Assembly (NCBI RefSeq): GCF_032362555.1
Contig: NC_083505.1
Location: 1,141,001 to 1,205,000, forward strand
Length of the DNA stretch: 64,000 bases
Reading direction: 5' to 3'
From: Amyelois transitella
Lineage: Eukaryota > Arthropoda > Insecta > Lepidoptera > Pyralidae
A program made the position numbers and the translations under genes. Numbering within the stretch: the stretch's first letter is position 1; every line of letters begins with the position of its first letter. Below, in pieces: positions 12,601 through 24,000 of the stretch. The notes beneath the pieces are model-generated. The model was not told where the DNA came from. It made no database searches and saw only the letters and a program-made list of their open reading frames with translations.

Positions 12601-15600
12601 ATAAGAATTAGATTAAACAGAGTCTAAATGATACTATATCAATGTGCTCATTTTATTTTATGTTTTAAAAATAACATCAGCATCAGATGCATCTTAAACA
12701 TTTCTTGTTTTTTTTTAATTTGACATAAAATAAAAACACGTCACACTAATTACTCACTTACCCACAATACAAAGCGGCTTTATTCCAGTAAGGCCAAGAG
12801 TCTATCTTGTCAGACAATGTCTGCTCGTAGTCTTTGAGAAGTAGCAGCACGGGGCTTCGCAGATGATCACCAGGACCCAATCAAACATCTGCCTGATAAT
12901 CCTTATACCAGGAACCCAGTCTGCCACTAACCCGCAATATGGCTTTATTCCAGTAAGGCCAAGAGTCTATCTTGTCAGACAATGTCTGCTCGAAGTCTAA
13001 CGTCTGCCTGATAATCCCTATACCAGGAACCCAGTTTGCCACTTACCCGCAAAACAAAACCCGCTTTATTGCAGTAAGGCGAGGAGTATATCTTGTGAGA
13101 CAATGTCTGCTCGTAGTCTTTGAGAAGTAGCAGCACGGGGCTTCGAAGATGATCACCAGGACCCAATCAAACATCTGCCTGATAATCCTTATACCAGGAA
13201 CCCAGTCTGCCACTAACCCGCAATATGGCTTTATTCCAGTAAGGCCAAGAGTCTATCTTGTCAGACAATGTCTGCTCGAAGTCTAACGTCTGCCTGATAA
13301 TCCCTATACCAGGAACCCAGTTTGCCACTTACCCGCAAAACAAAACCCGCTTTATTGCAGTAAGGCGAGGAGTATATCTTGTCAGACAATGTCTGCTCGT
13401 AGTCTTTGAGAAGTAGCAGCACGGGGCTTCGCAGATGATCACCAGGACCCAATCAAACATCTGTCTGATAATCCTTATACCAGGAACCCAGTCTGCCACT
13501 AACCCGCAATATGGCTTTATTCCAGTAAGGCCGAGAGTCTATCTTGTCAGACAATGTCTGCTCGAAGTCTAACGTCTGCCTGATAATCCCTATACCAGGA
13601 ACCCAGTTTGCCACTTACCCGCAAAACAAAACCCGCTTTATTGCAGTAAGGCGAGGAGTATATCTTGTGAGACAATGTCTGCTCGTAGTCTTTGAGAAGC
13701 AGCCGAACAGAGCTTCGCAGATGATCACCAGGACCCAGAAACCCACTCTACCACTTACCCGCAATACAAAACCGCTTTATTCCAATAAGGCCGAGAGTCA
13801 ATCTTATCGGAGAGGGTCTGTACATAGTCTATGAAAAAGCAACAGCACGGGGCTTCGCAGACTATCACCAGGAACCCGGCCAGCATCTGCCAGATGCCGG
13901 CGATGAGGCACTGCACGTTCAGGTACAGGATGCCGGTGCAGTTCAGCAGGCCGAAGAGTATGGCAACTGGAATGTTAATGTTTTCACTAAAATCACATTA
14001 GCAGATGTCAAATTTTATTGGACATAATAATAGCTGTCTTTGAGTTTAATGTTACAGTTTAACGCGACTTTGTTAATAACACCGAAGACAATCACGAAAC
14101 AAACGTTTTTTAACCGCCTTCAAAGGCAACGCGCTAGCAAACTGCCACTTTTTCGAATATCAATTTCATCATAAAACTGTACAGTTGAAAATGGCCTTTC
14201 AGTCTTTCAAGGCTCAGGGACATAGACGTGACTATATGTGTGTATGTAAATTGGAAATGCTTTAAACCCCGAGGCACTTATTTATTGTTTATTTATATAA
14301 TCATCTCTATATCTCTTGTCGGGTAGACAGAGCCAGCGGTTTTGAAAGATTGATAGGCCATGTTAAATTAAACCTAACAAGGTTTAACCTCTGAGACATA
14401 CCAAACAACTGCCGCGGGAAATCAATATTTCGAGCGAAAAAGGAGTATTTCCAAACTTATAGTAATGCATTTAATAATCATAATAAAATAAAAAAGGGTG
14501 AGCGCTCATCAGAGCTTAAGCAGTTGAGGCCAGTGCACTGATCGGGACTTAGGGAGCTGAGAAGTTAATGATAGAATTGAGATAGAATGTCATACCCAAT
14601 ATGCTTTTTATGTCTATAAAATGTCTTAAGTTACGTCCTTTTATTGTTAAGTAAAACCTTGACCTTGCTACAATAGATATCTACTTACACAAAAACCGTA
14701 GATCTCATAAGATTCTTCCGACAAATGGTCAACAAAGCCGTGAAAACCTTGTTCGATAAGACAAAAAACCATATCTATTCACCTCTAGCAGACAGCACGA
14801 AAACCATTATTTGTCTTATTTAAGGTTTTTCCTTATAAAAAATACGGCAAACATAAATAACTTTTATAGTAAACCATATCGAAAGAGCAATAACGGAATT
14901 AAATTTATTGTCTGGATGGACTTTAGAATAGGGCCAATCCATCACTTTCCCATGGATGTTGTTAAAGACGACTTGGGGAAAGACTAATAGATAGAAAGAT
15001 AAACTCTTTATTGCACCATAAGAAAAAGAAAAACAGAAAACAATAAAAATATAAACTAGGAATTCTCCTTTTAGGCGATGCGCTGTCAAATCAACTCTAA
15101 TTTAATCTCAATAACATCATTAAGCCATACAGCTGAACATGGCCTTTCAATCTTTGCGAGACTGTTGGCTCTGTCTACTGCGTAAGGGATAAAGAAATGA
15201 TGTAAAGACTTATTACACCATAGATATACTGCAGTGTATTTTGTTCCGCCGCTTCTTCAACACATGCGAAGCGGCAGTACTTATAAATAGATTTAAGTGA
15301 TACCTTGTATCCAATTTTGAAAATAAATCTATTCTATTCTACCTAGAAAATCTCATTGTCGCGAACGTCTTCACCACGATCTTGGGCGGTTTGTGACGAC
15401 TTAGTACGCTATTTACCCATATGACCTCAGCTTAGGGCAGATATGTTTTTGATACCGAGTAACAGGTAGGTATATACATACTCAGTTTTCCGTGCCTAAG
15501 CTTGTTTCCATGTCTTTTCAATCAGTCTTTTCAAAGATGTGTTTTTCTCATTTTTATGATTCAGTAACACGGTTTTAGGGAGTGGATGTGCTCATTGTAT

Positions 15601-17187
15601 CTTATATTTTTATTGGCTTTAACATCGACAAGATGATTATGAAGATTGTTTTATTTTTTGATGTGTTAAACTGTAAAACTGTTTTCAGTGTTATCGTCTG
15701 CGTTTGTAGAAATCCAAATTATGTAATAATTAAACAATTCGTTACCGCAAGCAGACACAATTAATTGTTATTTGCATTTATTGCTCATTTATATCAAGGA
15801 ACGCTCCATAATATTGCTTATCATTTGTGTGGCTAAGTTTTGTTGACGACCACGGCCTTTCCTTAGTTATTACTTGTGTACATTTATCTAAATACATACA
15901 TACAAATAATCACGTCCCTTGCGGAGTAGACAGGGCCAACAGTCTTGAAAAAACTGATAGGCCACGTTCAGCTGTTTGGTTAAATGATAGAATTCAAGCA
16001 GACCCCAGACACCAAAGCAAGAGTGAACTAAGAAAAGTTGAAATTGTGGGAAAAAGTGAAATTAGCATATTGCAATTATCATTTTTATATTTTTTATTTA
16101 TTTAATTTTTTTTTATCGACTTTCAATTGTAACCATATTCAAGGAATTAATGATTATGATTATGACCCTAATTCTCAATAACCATTTGGTGGACTGTATG
16201 ATATGAGCCAGCTATAATGTATAAAAAAATATTTTCAATGTGAAAAATTACCTTAAGACCCAACAGAAGGTATTAGAACTTGATCATTGCTGAATACCTG
16301 ATCATAATCAACAAACTTTCATGATTGGATTTTAGTACATTTATGGAAATTTTAATACTAGCTTTTTTTCAATATCAATAATTCAATATTAATCATACAA
16401 TCCTGAGAATTATATATAACATAAGGCATGTTGCATTGTAGCAGAGGGTGCAACTAGGATGAGAGAGAGAGAGACTGCATGTGAACAATTTTTTTTCACA
16501 AATGATAGTGCATCCTAATACAGAAGTAAAGCAGAAACAATTAAAAATGCTTATTTTTATTATATAAACACATAATTTCCCCAAATCTTCCCCTTCCCTT
16601 TGGATATTAGTGCAATTAGCGTTGTCACTTGCTTTAGAACAATGGAAAAATAAACAACAGCTCTGTTTATTGCTGTGTGGATTTAGAATTGCCTTTATCT
16701 TATTAATGTCCTGATTGGACTAAATGGTCCATGTCATAATACTCATTATCTCTTGCCCCTTTCAACTTGCTGTGACTGCAATGAAATGAATATAATATAA
16801 AACAATAAGATGCTACCTATTTTTTATTCTAAATCTAATAACGTTAATTATGAATTAATTTTATGATATCTTTATCACCTTATCTAGTGTAGCATTCACC
16901 TCTGTTAAAAATGCGGATCATCCTCCCAGTAATATAATATTCTACGAGTTTAGACATAAAAGTTATAACAAAGAAATACGAACAGAAGCTGCCAACAGTC
17001 CCCAGGCCTCGTCCACCGTAGCGCATCCACCAGGGAACGTCATCCTTCTGAACGTTGTCGCCCCCCGGCCTGGACATCATCATGTTTATCTTGTCGGTGA
17101 ACGACTGTAAGCACATCACACATTTTAATAAAATAGGTAAAAATACCAGAATATGGATGATTTTATAAATAATTTTATTTTTACCAT
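9534..17187 (-). CDS. flower: Flower (Fwe) vesicle membrane protein
   Basis: Coding exons on the minus strand: 17187-17185 (ATG only), 17104-16984, 13966-13759, 12349-12242, then either 9669-9534 (191 aa) or 10520-10397 (187 aa). Both totals are whole codons. Residues 22-36 carry the family block [12 protein letters not shown]; about 37-57 and 62-79 form TM1 and TM2, followed by CEAPCC with the conserved acidic residue Glu79; two more TM segments include [12 protein letters not shown] and [10 protein letters not shown]. The joins chosen give FAILFGLLN and GLAVPP, matching the fly protein. Flower is a four-pass protein of synaptic and other vesicles, linked to calcium entry, endocytosis and cell-fitness comparison. 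The start is the least certain part: the acceptor before 17104 is good and Met-Ser-Phe fits the family, but the ATG-only exon with its 80-bp intron is inferred. Confidence 0.92.
10397..10520 (-). CDS. flower: Flower alternative terminal exon, proximal (isoform 2)
   Basis: The acceptor gcgcag lies just before 10520. In the same phase 2 it reads [18 protein letters not shown] and ends with [14 protein letters not shown], stop TAA 10397-10399. Its first residues parallel those of the distal exon (ASREDM), so the two look like an old exon duplication whose ends diverged. Fly flower also makes isoforms that differ only in the C-terminus. Confidence 0.85.
11100..11352 (+). repeat. Interspersed repeat, possibly Helitron-like
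   Basis: The block runs from tatattataaaactgaag through gaacgcgctaatctcagg to gtcgcgggcacagctagt. A second copy with the same order lies at about 36100-36350. The shared end CTAG followed by T fits non-autonomous Helitrons, but the 5' end is not clear. Type is inferred only. Confidence 0.5.
11881..12010 (+). repeat. tRNA-derived SINE
   Basis: The head has a tRNA-like A box (TGGCGCAGCGG), a damaged B box (gaagtcgatcc), then ggtcagggcgtgatgg and a body with aactttttctaattgacctg. Other copies are at 37499-37601 (minus, intact B box) and 19838-19925 (minus, decayed). Confidence 0.75.
12754..13740 (-). repeat. Tandem array of decayed flower exon copies (286-bp composite unit)
   Basis: Two alternating units, about 172 and 114 bp, repeat with a joint period of 286 bp: four long and three short copies lie directly downstream of the real exon 13759-13966. 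On the minus strand each long unit resembles the last 120 or so bases of that exon ([10 protein letters not shown], then in another frame [19 protein letters not shown]), including the splice donor (gggtaagtgg). Short units lack the CEAPCC part and have a weaker donor (gggttagtgg). A one-base shift between the two readable parts makes normal coding use unlikely. Neighbouring units are nearly identical, so the array is recent. Confidence 0.9.
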
Positions 17188-18018
17188 TTTCGAAAAATCA
17201 ATTCACTGCCCCGTTTTGACAAAAGGTCTCACTGACCAGCTGTCAACTTGATTATTTACTAGGCTGTTCTCAATGACACAAAGACAAAAGGCAACGGTGG
17301 CATGGCAACACCACACTACACCGGATGGAACGCCCAAGTAGACTGTTGCTATTTTCTTTAATCGAACTCACATTAAAATTATCAGTATACCCTTAGTTAT
17401 CAGTGTAAAGACATCTAACTGTACCTATAATAAATATGTAGAAGGGTCATTGAAAATAATAAAAAATACGTGGTGGGTTGTTCCTAGATCGATTCTAATT
17501 CTTAAATTTTTTATCTATCTGTCTGTAAGTATTCGTTGCGAGTGTTTATATCAAGTTTTTGTCCTTTGGCTTAGACCCGCGAGTCTTAACATTAGCATGC
17601 TGGTCACGACACAATATTTTTAAAAGCTTTTATTACCTACGATTTGCGTCAACTAGAACAAACTTATTTGCGTTTAATTATTTTCCTAGTCCCTTTACAT
17701 TAAAGTTATTTTTTTACTTGATTTAAATTCACACTAAAAATATTTTACAATCGAGTTTACTATCAAGTAAATTAAAATACACTTAAAAATGAATCCATCT
17801 GTCTCTTCATTTTTACAAAAAAGTTGGTAATGTAATAGAAGTCACATAGTTATAATTTGTGAACAAAACGCATTTTCATGTCGGTCTTGCTTGTCGGCAT
17901 CGGCAGTTTGCGTTTTTTCTATAATTTTTCTCAAAGTTTTGATTGTTCTTCAAATCTGCTGTTTCCATGAAATTCACACGGCAATTATAGGATTTCAAGA
18001 GCATAACAACCAATAACA
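17188..18018. promoter_or_regulatory. Shared upstream region between flower and EDC4
   Basis: The inferred flower start (minus, 17187) and the EDC4 start (plus, 18019) face away from each other with about 830 bases between. Both promoters and 5' UTRs should lie here unless untranslated exons are further away. I recognise no TATA box or named transcription-factor site with confidence. Confidence 0.5.
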
Positions 18019-21000
18019 ATGCTTCCGAAGCTAACAGATACTACCCAAACTATGTAAGTGAATTAGATCATAACTTGTTTTACAGTGCCAATTTTTGATG
18101 TTTCATCAAAAAAGGTAACTTTCATCGGAGATGTCGTTACAATCTTTCGTTCCCATAGTATTTCCTAGAAAATTTATACCATGAAAAGTTTCATAACCTG
18201 TTGCAAATCCTTGAGTCTTGACTCCTACCTTCATCGTTTGGCTTCTCTGTTTACTGTCATTTTGTTCAAGGTCACTATGCTAGCCTGGCAGACCTTCGAC
18301 AGTTATCACACAACACATTATGAATGATTCAATTGTCACTTCTAAAAATAAACAGTCATCCTTTTTGATCTCAGAATAAGAGAAATGACAAAAGCCTGCT
18401 CATGCTGCCTCTAATGTATCCCAGTTTAAATGGGAAGATCGAAAAAATCTTAACGTGAGTTCGCTAGATATGGTATACAAAAAATCATCATCATTGGTGG
18501 ATTTCCCAGCAATAAACCCATATTGTTGAGAATGGAAATAGTTGTTAATTTAAAATACCGTTGCATTTGATTGAGCATCATCTTCTCAAACACCTTGCAC
18601 AAAACTCGCATTATAGATATAGGTCTATAATTGCCATGGACTGTTTTCTCAATCCAACCAACCAATCAATTCTTCTAGCTCTGTTTAACCATTCCTTGCA
18701 GATCCTTCTCAGAGGGAGATGGCGTTTGCAGCGCAGATGTGTTTGCAACCGATGTTGTGGTTACCTCCAATGCTGGCAACCACAACCACGGCAGCTCTAA
18801 GGTCAAACTCCGCAACTTGGTCGACTACAACTGGGAGCCTAAGTTCTACCATGGACAGCTGCTCGCTATACACATGAGTGGGAAATATATGGCATATTGT
18901 ATAAAAGGTATAATCATCTTAATTACATTTAGTGGGCTAGCAACCTGTCACTATTGGAATCTCAATTCTATCATTAAGCCAAATAGCTGAATGTGTGTTG
19001 GCTCTGTCTACCCCGCAAGGGATATCGACGTGACCGTATGTATGTATGTACATTTAGTGCCATGTGGTTCTCAGCACCATCTCCTCCACTCCATTCCTTT
19101 TCCATGAATGTCATAAAAGGTGTCTAAGGGAGAGCCTACTCTGTCTAACCCTGTAAAGGATATAACGTGATTATATGTAGTTATGTGTATATGTCATCTT
19201 AATTATTTAGATTTTATAACATACATAACATAAATATAATCACGTCTATATCTGATGCAGGGTAGACAGAGCTGACGGTCTTAAAAAGACTAATAGGCCA
19301 TGTTAGCTGCTTGGTTTAATGATAGAATTGAGATTCAAATATTGACAGGCTGCTAGCCTGTCTCCTAAAGGAAGAATCACAAGTTTATAATCCTATCCCT
19401 TAGTCGCCTTTACCACATCCATGGGAAAGAGATGGAGTGGTCCTATTCTTTTTCCTATTGATGCCGGGAACTACATGGCAGATTTTATAAACAGATATAA
19501 ATTATGCAGTAGTCCAATCAATAATAATTTTTTGTTGGTATTTTCAGCAACAAACCCGCTTAATCCGGGTTCCTGGAGTGGCATGGTCCGTGTGGTGTAC
19601 ACCCCAGAACCGGGGACAGAGAAGCGCTCACTCATCAAGGGAATGAAAGGAGTGGTAAGTATTAGGTTAAACGCTAAAAAAATCTTCTCTAGTGGATAAC
19701 ACGAAATAAAAGTGTGATATGTGTTTGTATGTGCCAATTTTCAACAGTATAAATTAATAAATTTCTGCATTTATAACTCGACGTAAATTCGAAACTTTTG
19801 TTACGAGATACAAACTTGTCAGAAAAAATGTGTTTTTCATTATGCCCTGGTCAGAATTCCAGCCTGGAACCCACTATATCAAAGACAAGCGCCACCACCA
19901 CCACCACTGCACCACAGAGGTTTACAACAAGTTTCAGTTAACAAGCATATTAGTAGGTTTTAAAAAGACTAAAACAAAATTTAAATGATGTCTTGTTGAC
20001 TGTCTTTAAATTATAGTTATAGAAAACTTATTTGGAAACATGCATAGTTAAGAGAAATTAAAAAGCCAAATTCAGCCTATTATAAAAGCTTCTTCTAAAA
20101 TATAAGACCTAACTCTTGTCGGAAGTGAAGCTCCCTCCATTAATCTCTTTTTTCTGTTATTTTTTTTTGTTTGTTGGTATGTTGTATGTACTACATACAT
20201 TTTGTTGTATGTACATTTACTGTTTGCTTTATTTGATTAAAATATTTTGTTCTTAGTCTTCCACAAACAGCATAACATCTTATGAATATAAACTAAATAA
20301 CTGAATGTGGCCATTCAGGCTTTTCAAAACTGTTGGCTCTGTCTACCCCTCAAGGGATATTGACGTGACCATATGTACCTATGTATTCAGTTATTTGGTT
20401 GAGCTAATAAACAACTCTCTGATAACATCAACAAAGCTTTATTTGTTCACCATGAATTGGCAGAAACAAATGTTTGTCATGCATGTGTCAGCAAAATCGT
20501 GAACTTTTAAATTGTTTTATTATGCTTGCCCTGTTAGATTAACATGTACAGTCAGGGACAGAGAAATATGATACCCATATGGTAATAGTTTGTATGTACA
20601 AGGGATGTGTATCTCTGCAGTTGACTGTACTAGTGATTTATTCCAGTGTCGCATTCAATTTTGTATGTGTAAACTTAAATACATACATTTTTTTAATCAC
20701 GTCTTCATCTCTTACGGAGTTAACAGGGCCAATAGCCTCGAAAAACAGAAAGGCCACTTTCAACTGTATTTGGTTTACATATATACATACTAATGGTCAC
20801 GTCTATATCCCTTGCGGGGAAGACAGAGCCAGAAGTCTTAAAAAGACTGATAGGCCACATTCAGCTGTTTGGCTTAATGATAAAATTGAGATTCAAATAG
20901 TGACAGCTCCATTCTTTGATTATTTGAATCTGAATTCTATCATTAAGCCAAACAGCTGAACGTGGCCTTTCAGTTTTTCAAGACTGTTGGCTCTGTCTAC

Positions 21001-24000
21001 TCTGCAAGTAAGTATGTATGTTTGTTTATTATATTGTTATTTTACAGGTGCAAGACTTGGCATTCGCTCACATTCAGAATCAGGTGATACTGGCGTGTAT
21101 AGACGAGCTGGGGAACTTTTATGTTCACGAGATTGAGGTCACAGATGGTATCAGGTTTGTATATTTTTTTCTGGATACTCTAGTGTAATGGGAATTCCGG
21201 GGTAGCCTACTGCTCCCACATTTTCTTAAAGAGCTTAATCTTATAAAGCCTTAGTCGTTTTGACAGTATGATGTTAGTCAGTCAGACGGTAACACAAAGA
21301 GTTTTATGTCTTTTGATCATATTCATCGATTTATTTATAGTCCTTTAAATACTTAGCTTTGCCGACTTCTTCCTCCTGGCTTTAGTCCCGGTTGGATCCT
21401 CACCACTCTGGAGAGGAGACCGGTAATATGCCTTCCATGGACCCTGGATTGGGTGAGTCAGGTTTTTACACGGAACGACACCCATCTGATCTCCGCAAGC
21501 TGTGCAAGTAATTGGAAACCCGTATTGGATCGATCATGGTTACAAAACCAGTTTCCTGAATGTGCAGGTTTCCTCACGATATTTTCCCTCGTAGTCGGTA
21601 AGGTGTTGTGCATAAAAAAGCATCGGGTTGAATCCCGACGCGGCCATGTACCAATGATTATTTTCAAAGGTATGTACATTAGTTTGAATACTTACCAATA
21701 CTCTTATGGTGAGGGAAATCATCGTGAGAGAATATTCTGGCAACTGGATCTGTAACCATATGATCTTATACGGGTTAGGTTCCCCTGCAAATGTTGCGAA
21801 GGTCAGACGGGAGTCATGCAAAACCTTACCCAATCCAGGATCCATGGTCAAAGGCTTACCCCGGGCTCCTCTTTAGAATGGCGAGGGTGCAACCGGGACT
21901 GCAGCAAGAAGATTGAAATATCGATAATCTATCGACAGTGGACTTTCCAGCAGTACCACTCTTACGACTTCCAGATGCACTAATATCGATGTGGACTTTC
22001 CAGCAGTACCCTTATCACTTCCAGATGCACACTGTTAGCGGAGATCCGTGAAGACACGGGCGTGGGCGGCGCATCAGCTCGCGTGGTGTGGTGCCCTTAC
22101 ATTCCTGACGAGGACGACACACAAGACGATGACGTGGCCAGGCTGCTGTTGACCACACACGACAATATTGGTAACATACATACATATAATCACGTCTATA
22201 TCCCTTGCGGGGTAGACGGAGCCAACGGTCTTGACAAGGCTGATAGGCCACGTTCAGCCGTTTGGCTTTATGATGGAATTGAGATTCAAATAGTGACAGG
22301 TTGCTAGCCCGGTGATGACCTAAAAGAAGAATACCATGTTTGTAAGCCTATCCCTTAGTCGCCTTTTACGACATCCATGGGAACGAGATGGAGTGGTCCT
22401 GTTCTTTTTTTTATTGGTGCCGGGAACCACACGACAATATTGGTAACTTCTCCTCAGTCTGAGGCTCTTCTTCTTTGTCCAACTCTTATTTTGTTACCAG
22501 TTTTTTACCGCTTCTTCTGCACTGACGCCTTGGAAGCGGCAGTAAACTCAGTTTTAAGTAATTTATTTGACGTCAACCAATGTTGTGAAACCAAAAATTT
22601 TGACAATTATTAAGCGATATGAAGTATCCTATAATAATGAATAAAAAAATTGAATTATCCCATTATTTGCGGTCGGGTCTCCTCATTAATTGTCGCCAGG
22701 TTAATCTGTCCAGGGTTATCACATCGGATAGTTGGACTTTCTTGATGTGTCTGTCGATGCTTTTTTTTTTTTTTTGAGTTTGAAAAATACCTTTGTAAAT
22801 TGATCGCGAATTAAGAAGTAGGTACGGTGGTGGAAAGTTATATTGACTTCTAAATTCACTCACGAATTTTGTGAGTTAGGTACTAACGCCCAAATTGACT
22901 TGACCAATGCATTTTTCTTGTCTCAATCAGCGTTCACTTGTCATCCAATTGTAGCCTCTATGGATTCATGTCATAAGTTTAGTGACTCCAAAATGGGTCT
23001 GCTAATCTTCTTCGGTCTTTGCTAATCAGAGACAATTAACCTATCCCACCACCAACCATGGAATAGAATAGAATAGAACTCTTCTTCTATCTCTACCAAC
23101 CTTCCGGTCATCGTCGCCGAATCATGTTCGGAGAGCGCTGCTAGAACGTTTGCTCTTTAGCAGCGCACTATTTCTAGACTCCCTACAGACTCAAGTGTCT
23201 TTTAGTTGTGTCAGAGACAATTTTGAAGAAGATCGAATAGCGTCTCGAAATTGTTCTTTGTCTTTTTAGCTTAAAACACTTGCCAATTGGGCTATTATGT
23301 TAATATATTTATTGGTTTGTGTTCCAAGACAACCTCGCTATAAAAACGTTTGTGTAATTGTATCGGAATCCCAACGGCCATGCCACACTGTTTATCCACG
23401 CTTTACTTCGCGGCAATATCGTCTACACGTCAACAACGTATTCACTCTTTACCCTTCTGAAAACGCTTTTCAATCCGGCAGTGTGGCACATGCTTAATTA
23501 ACCTCGTCGTTTCCAGCTCGCATGTGGAACATGCGCGAAGTCGTCTCCTCGCTGCCGGGCGGCGCGGCGTCGCCGGCGAGCGCGCTGCTGGCGGCGGGCG
23601 GCGGCGCGCTGCAGGCGGCCGAGCACGCCGCGCCGCTCGTGCACGCCGCCTTCTCCCCCGACGGCACCGCGCTCGCCACCGCCGCGCGCGACGGCTGCGT
23701 GATGTTCTTCCAGGTCAGTGTGCGGCCGACAGCTCCAGGACACCTCCCAGCTATACTACAGCTAACTGATCGTGCACGCCGCCTACTCTGCCTCGGTAAA
23801 CTAGCTGCAAGATTGAAACTTTCATACTTCCACATTTACAAAAGACACGTTTTTACGAATTGACGCGTTTTTTTAATAAGATTCATTATTCTTACACACC
23901 ATTTAAAGTAAAAAATGATTTTTATTATATGGTCTGATTTCTACATTTATACACTAGACTACTAGGTCTCGGAAAGAAAGTTTACACCCCAGCGGCATTC

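Noticed and set aside
12975-13452. Two near-identical 63-codon minus-strand ORFs as separate genes
   Set aside because: They are copies of the 3' part of a flower exon in a tandem array, with the frame changed in the middle.
21600-21650. Possible tRNA gene (ggttgaatcccgac resembles a B box)
   Set aside because: There is no cloverleaf or A box at the right distance; it is part of the fold-back element.
23494-23863. Several overlapping ORFs of 81-113 codons on both strands
   Set aside because: All overlap EDC4 exon 6, whose GC-rich sequence keeps other frames open. Only the frame with MWNMREV and FSPDGTALATAARDG fits the gene.
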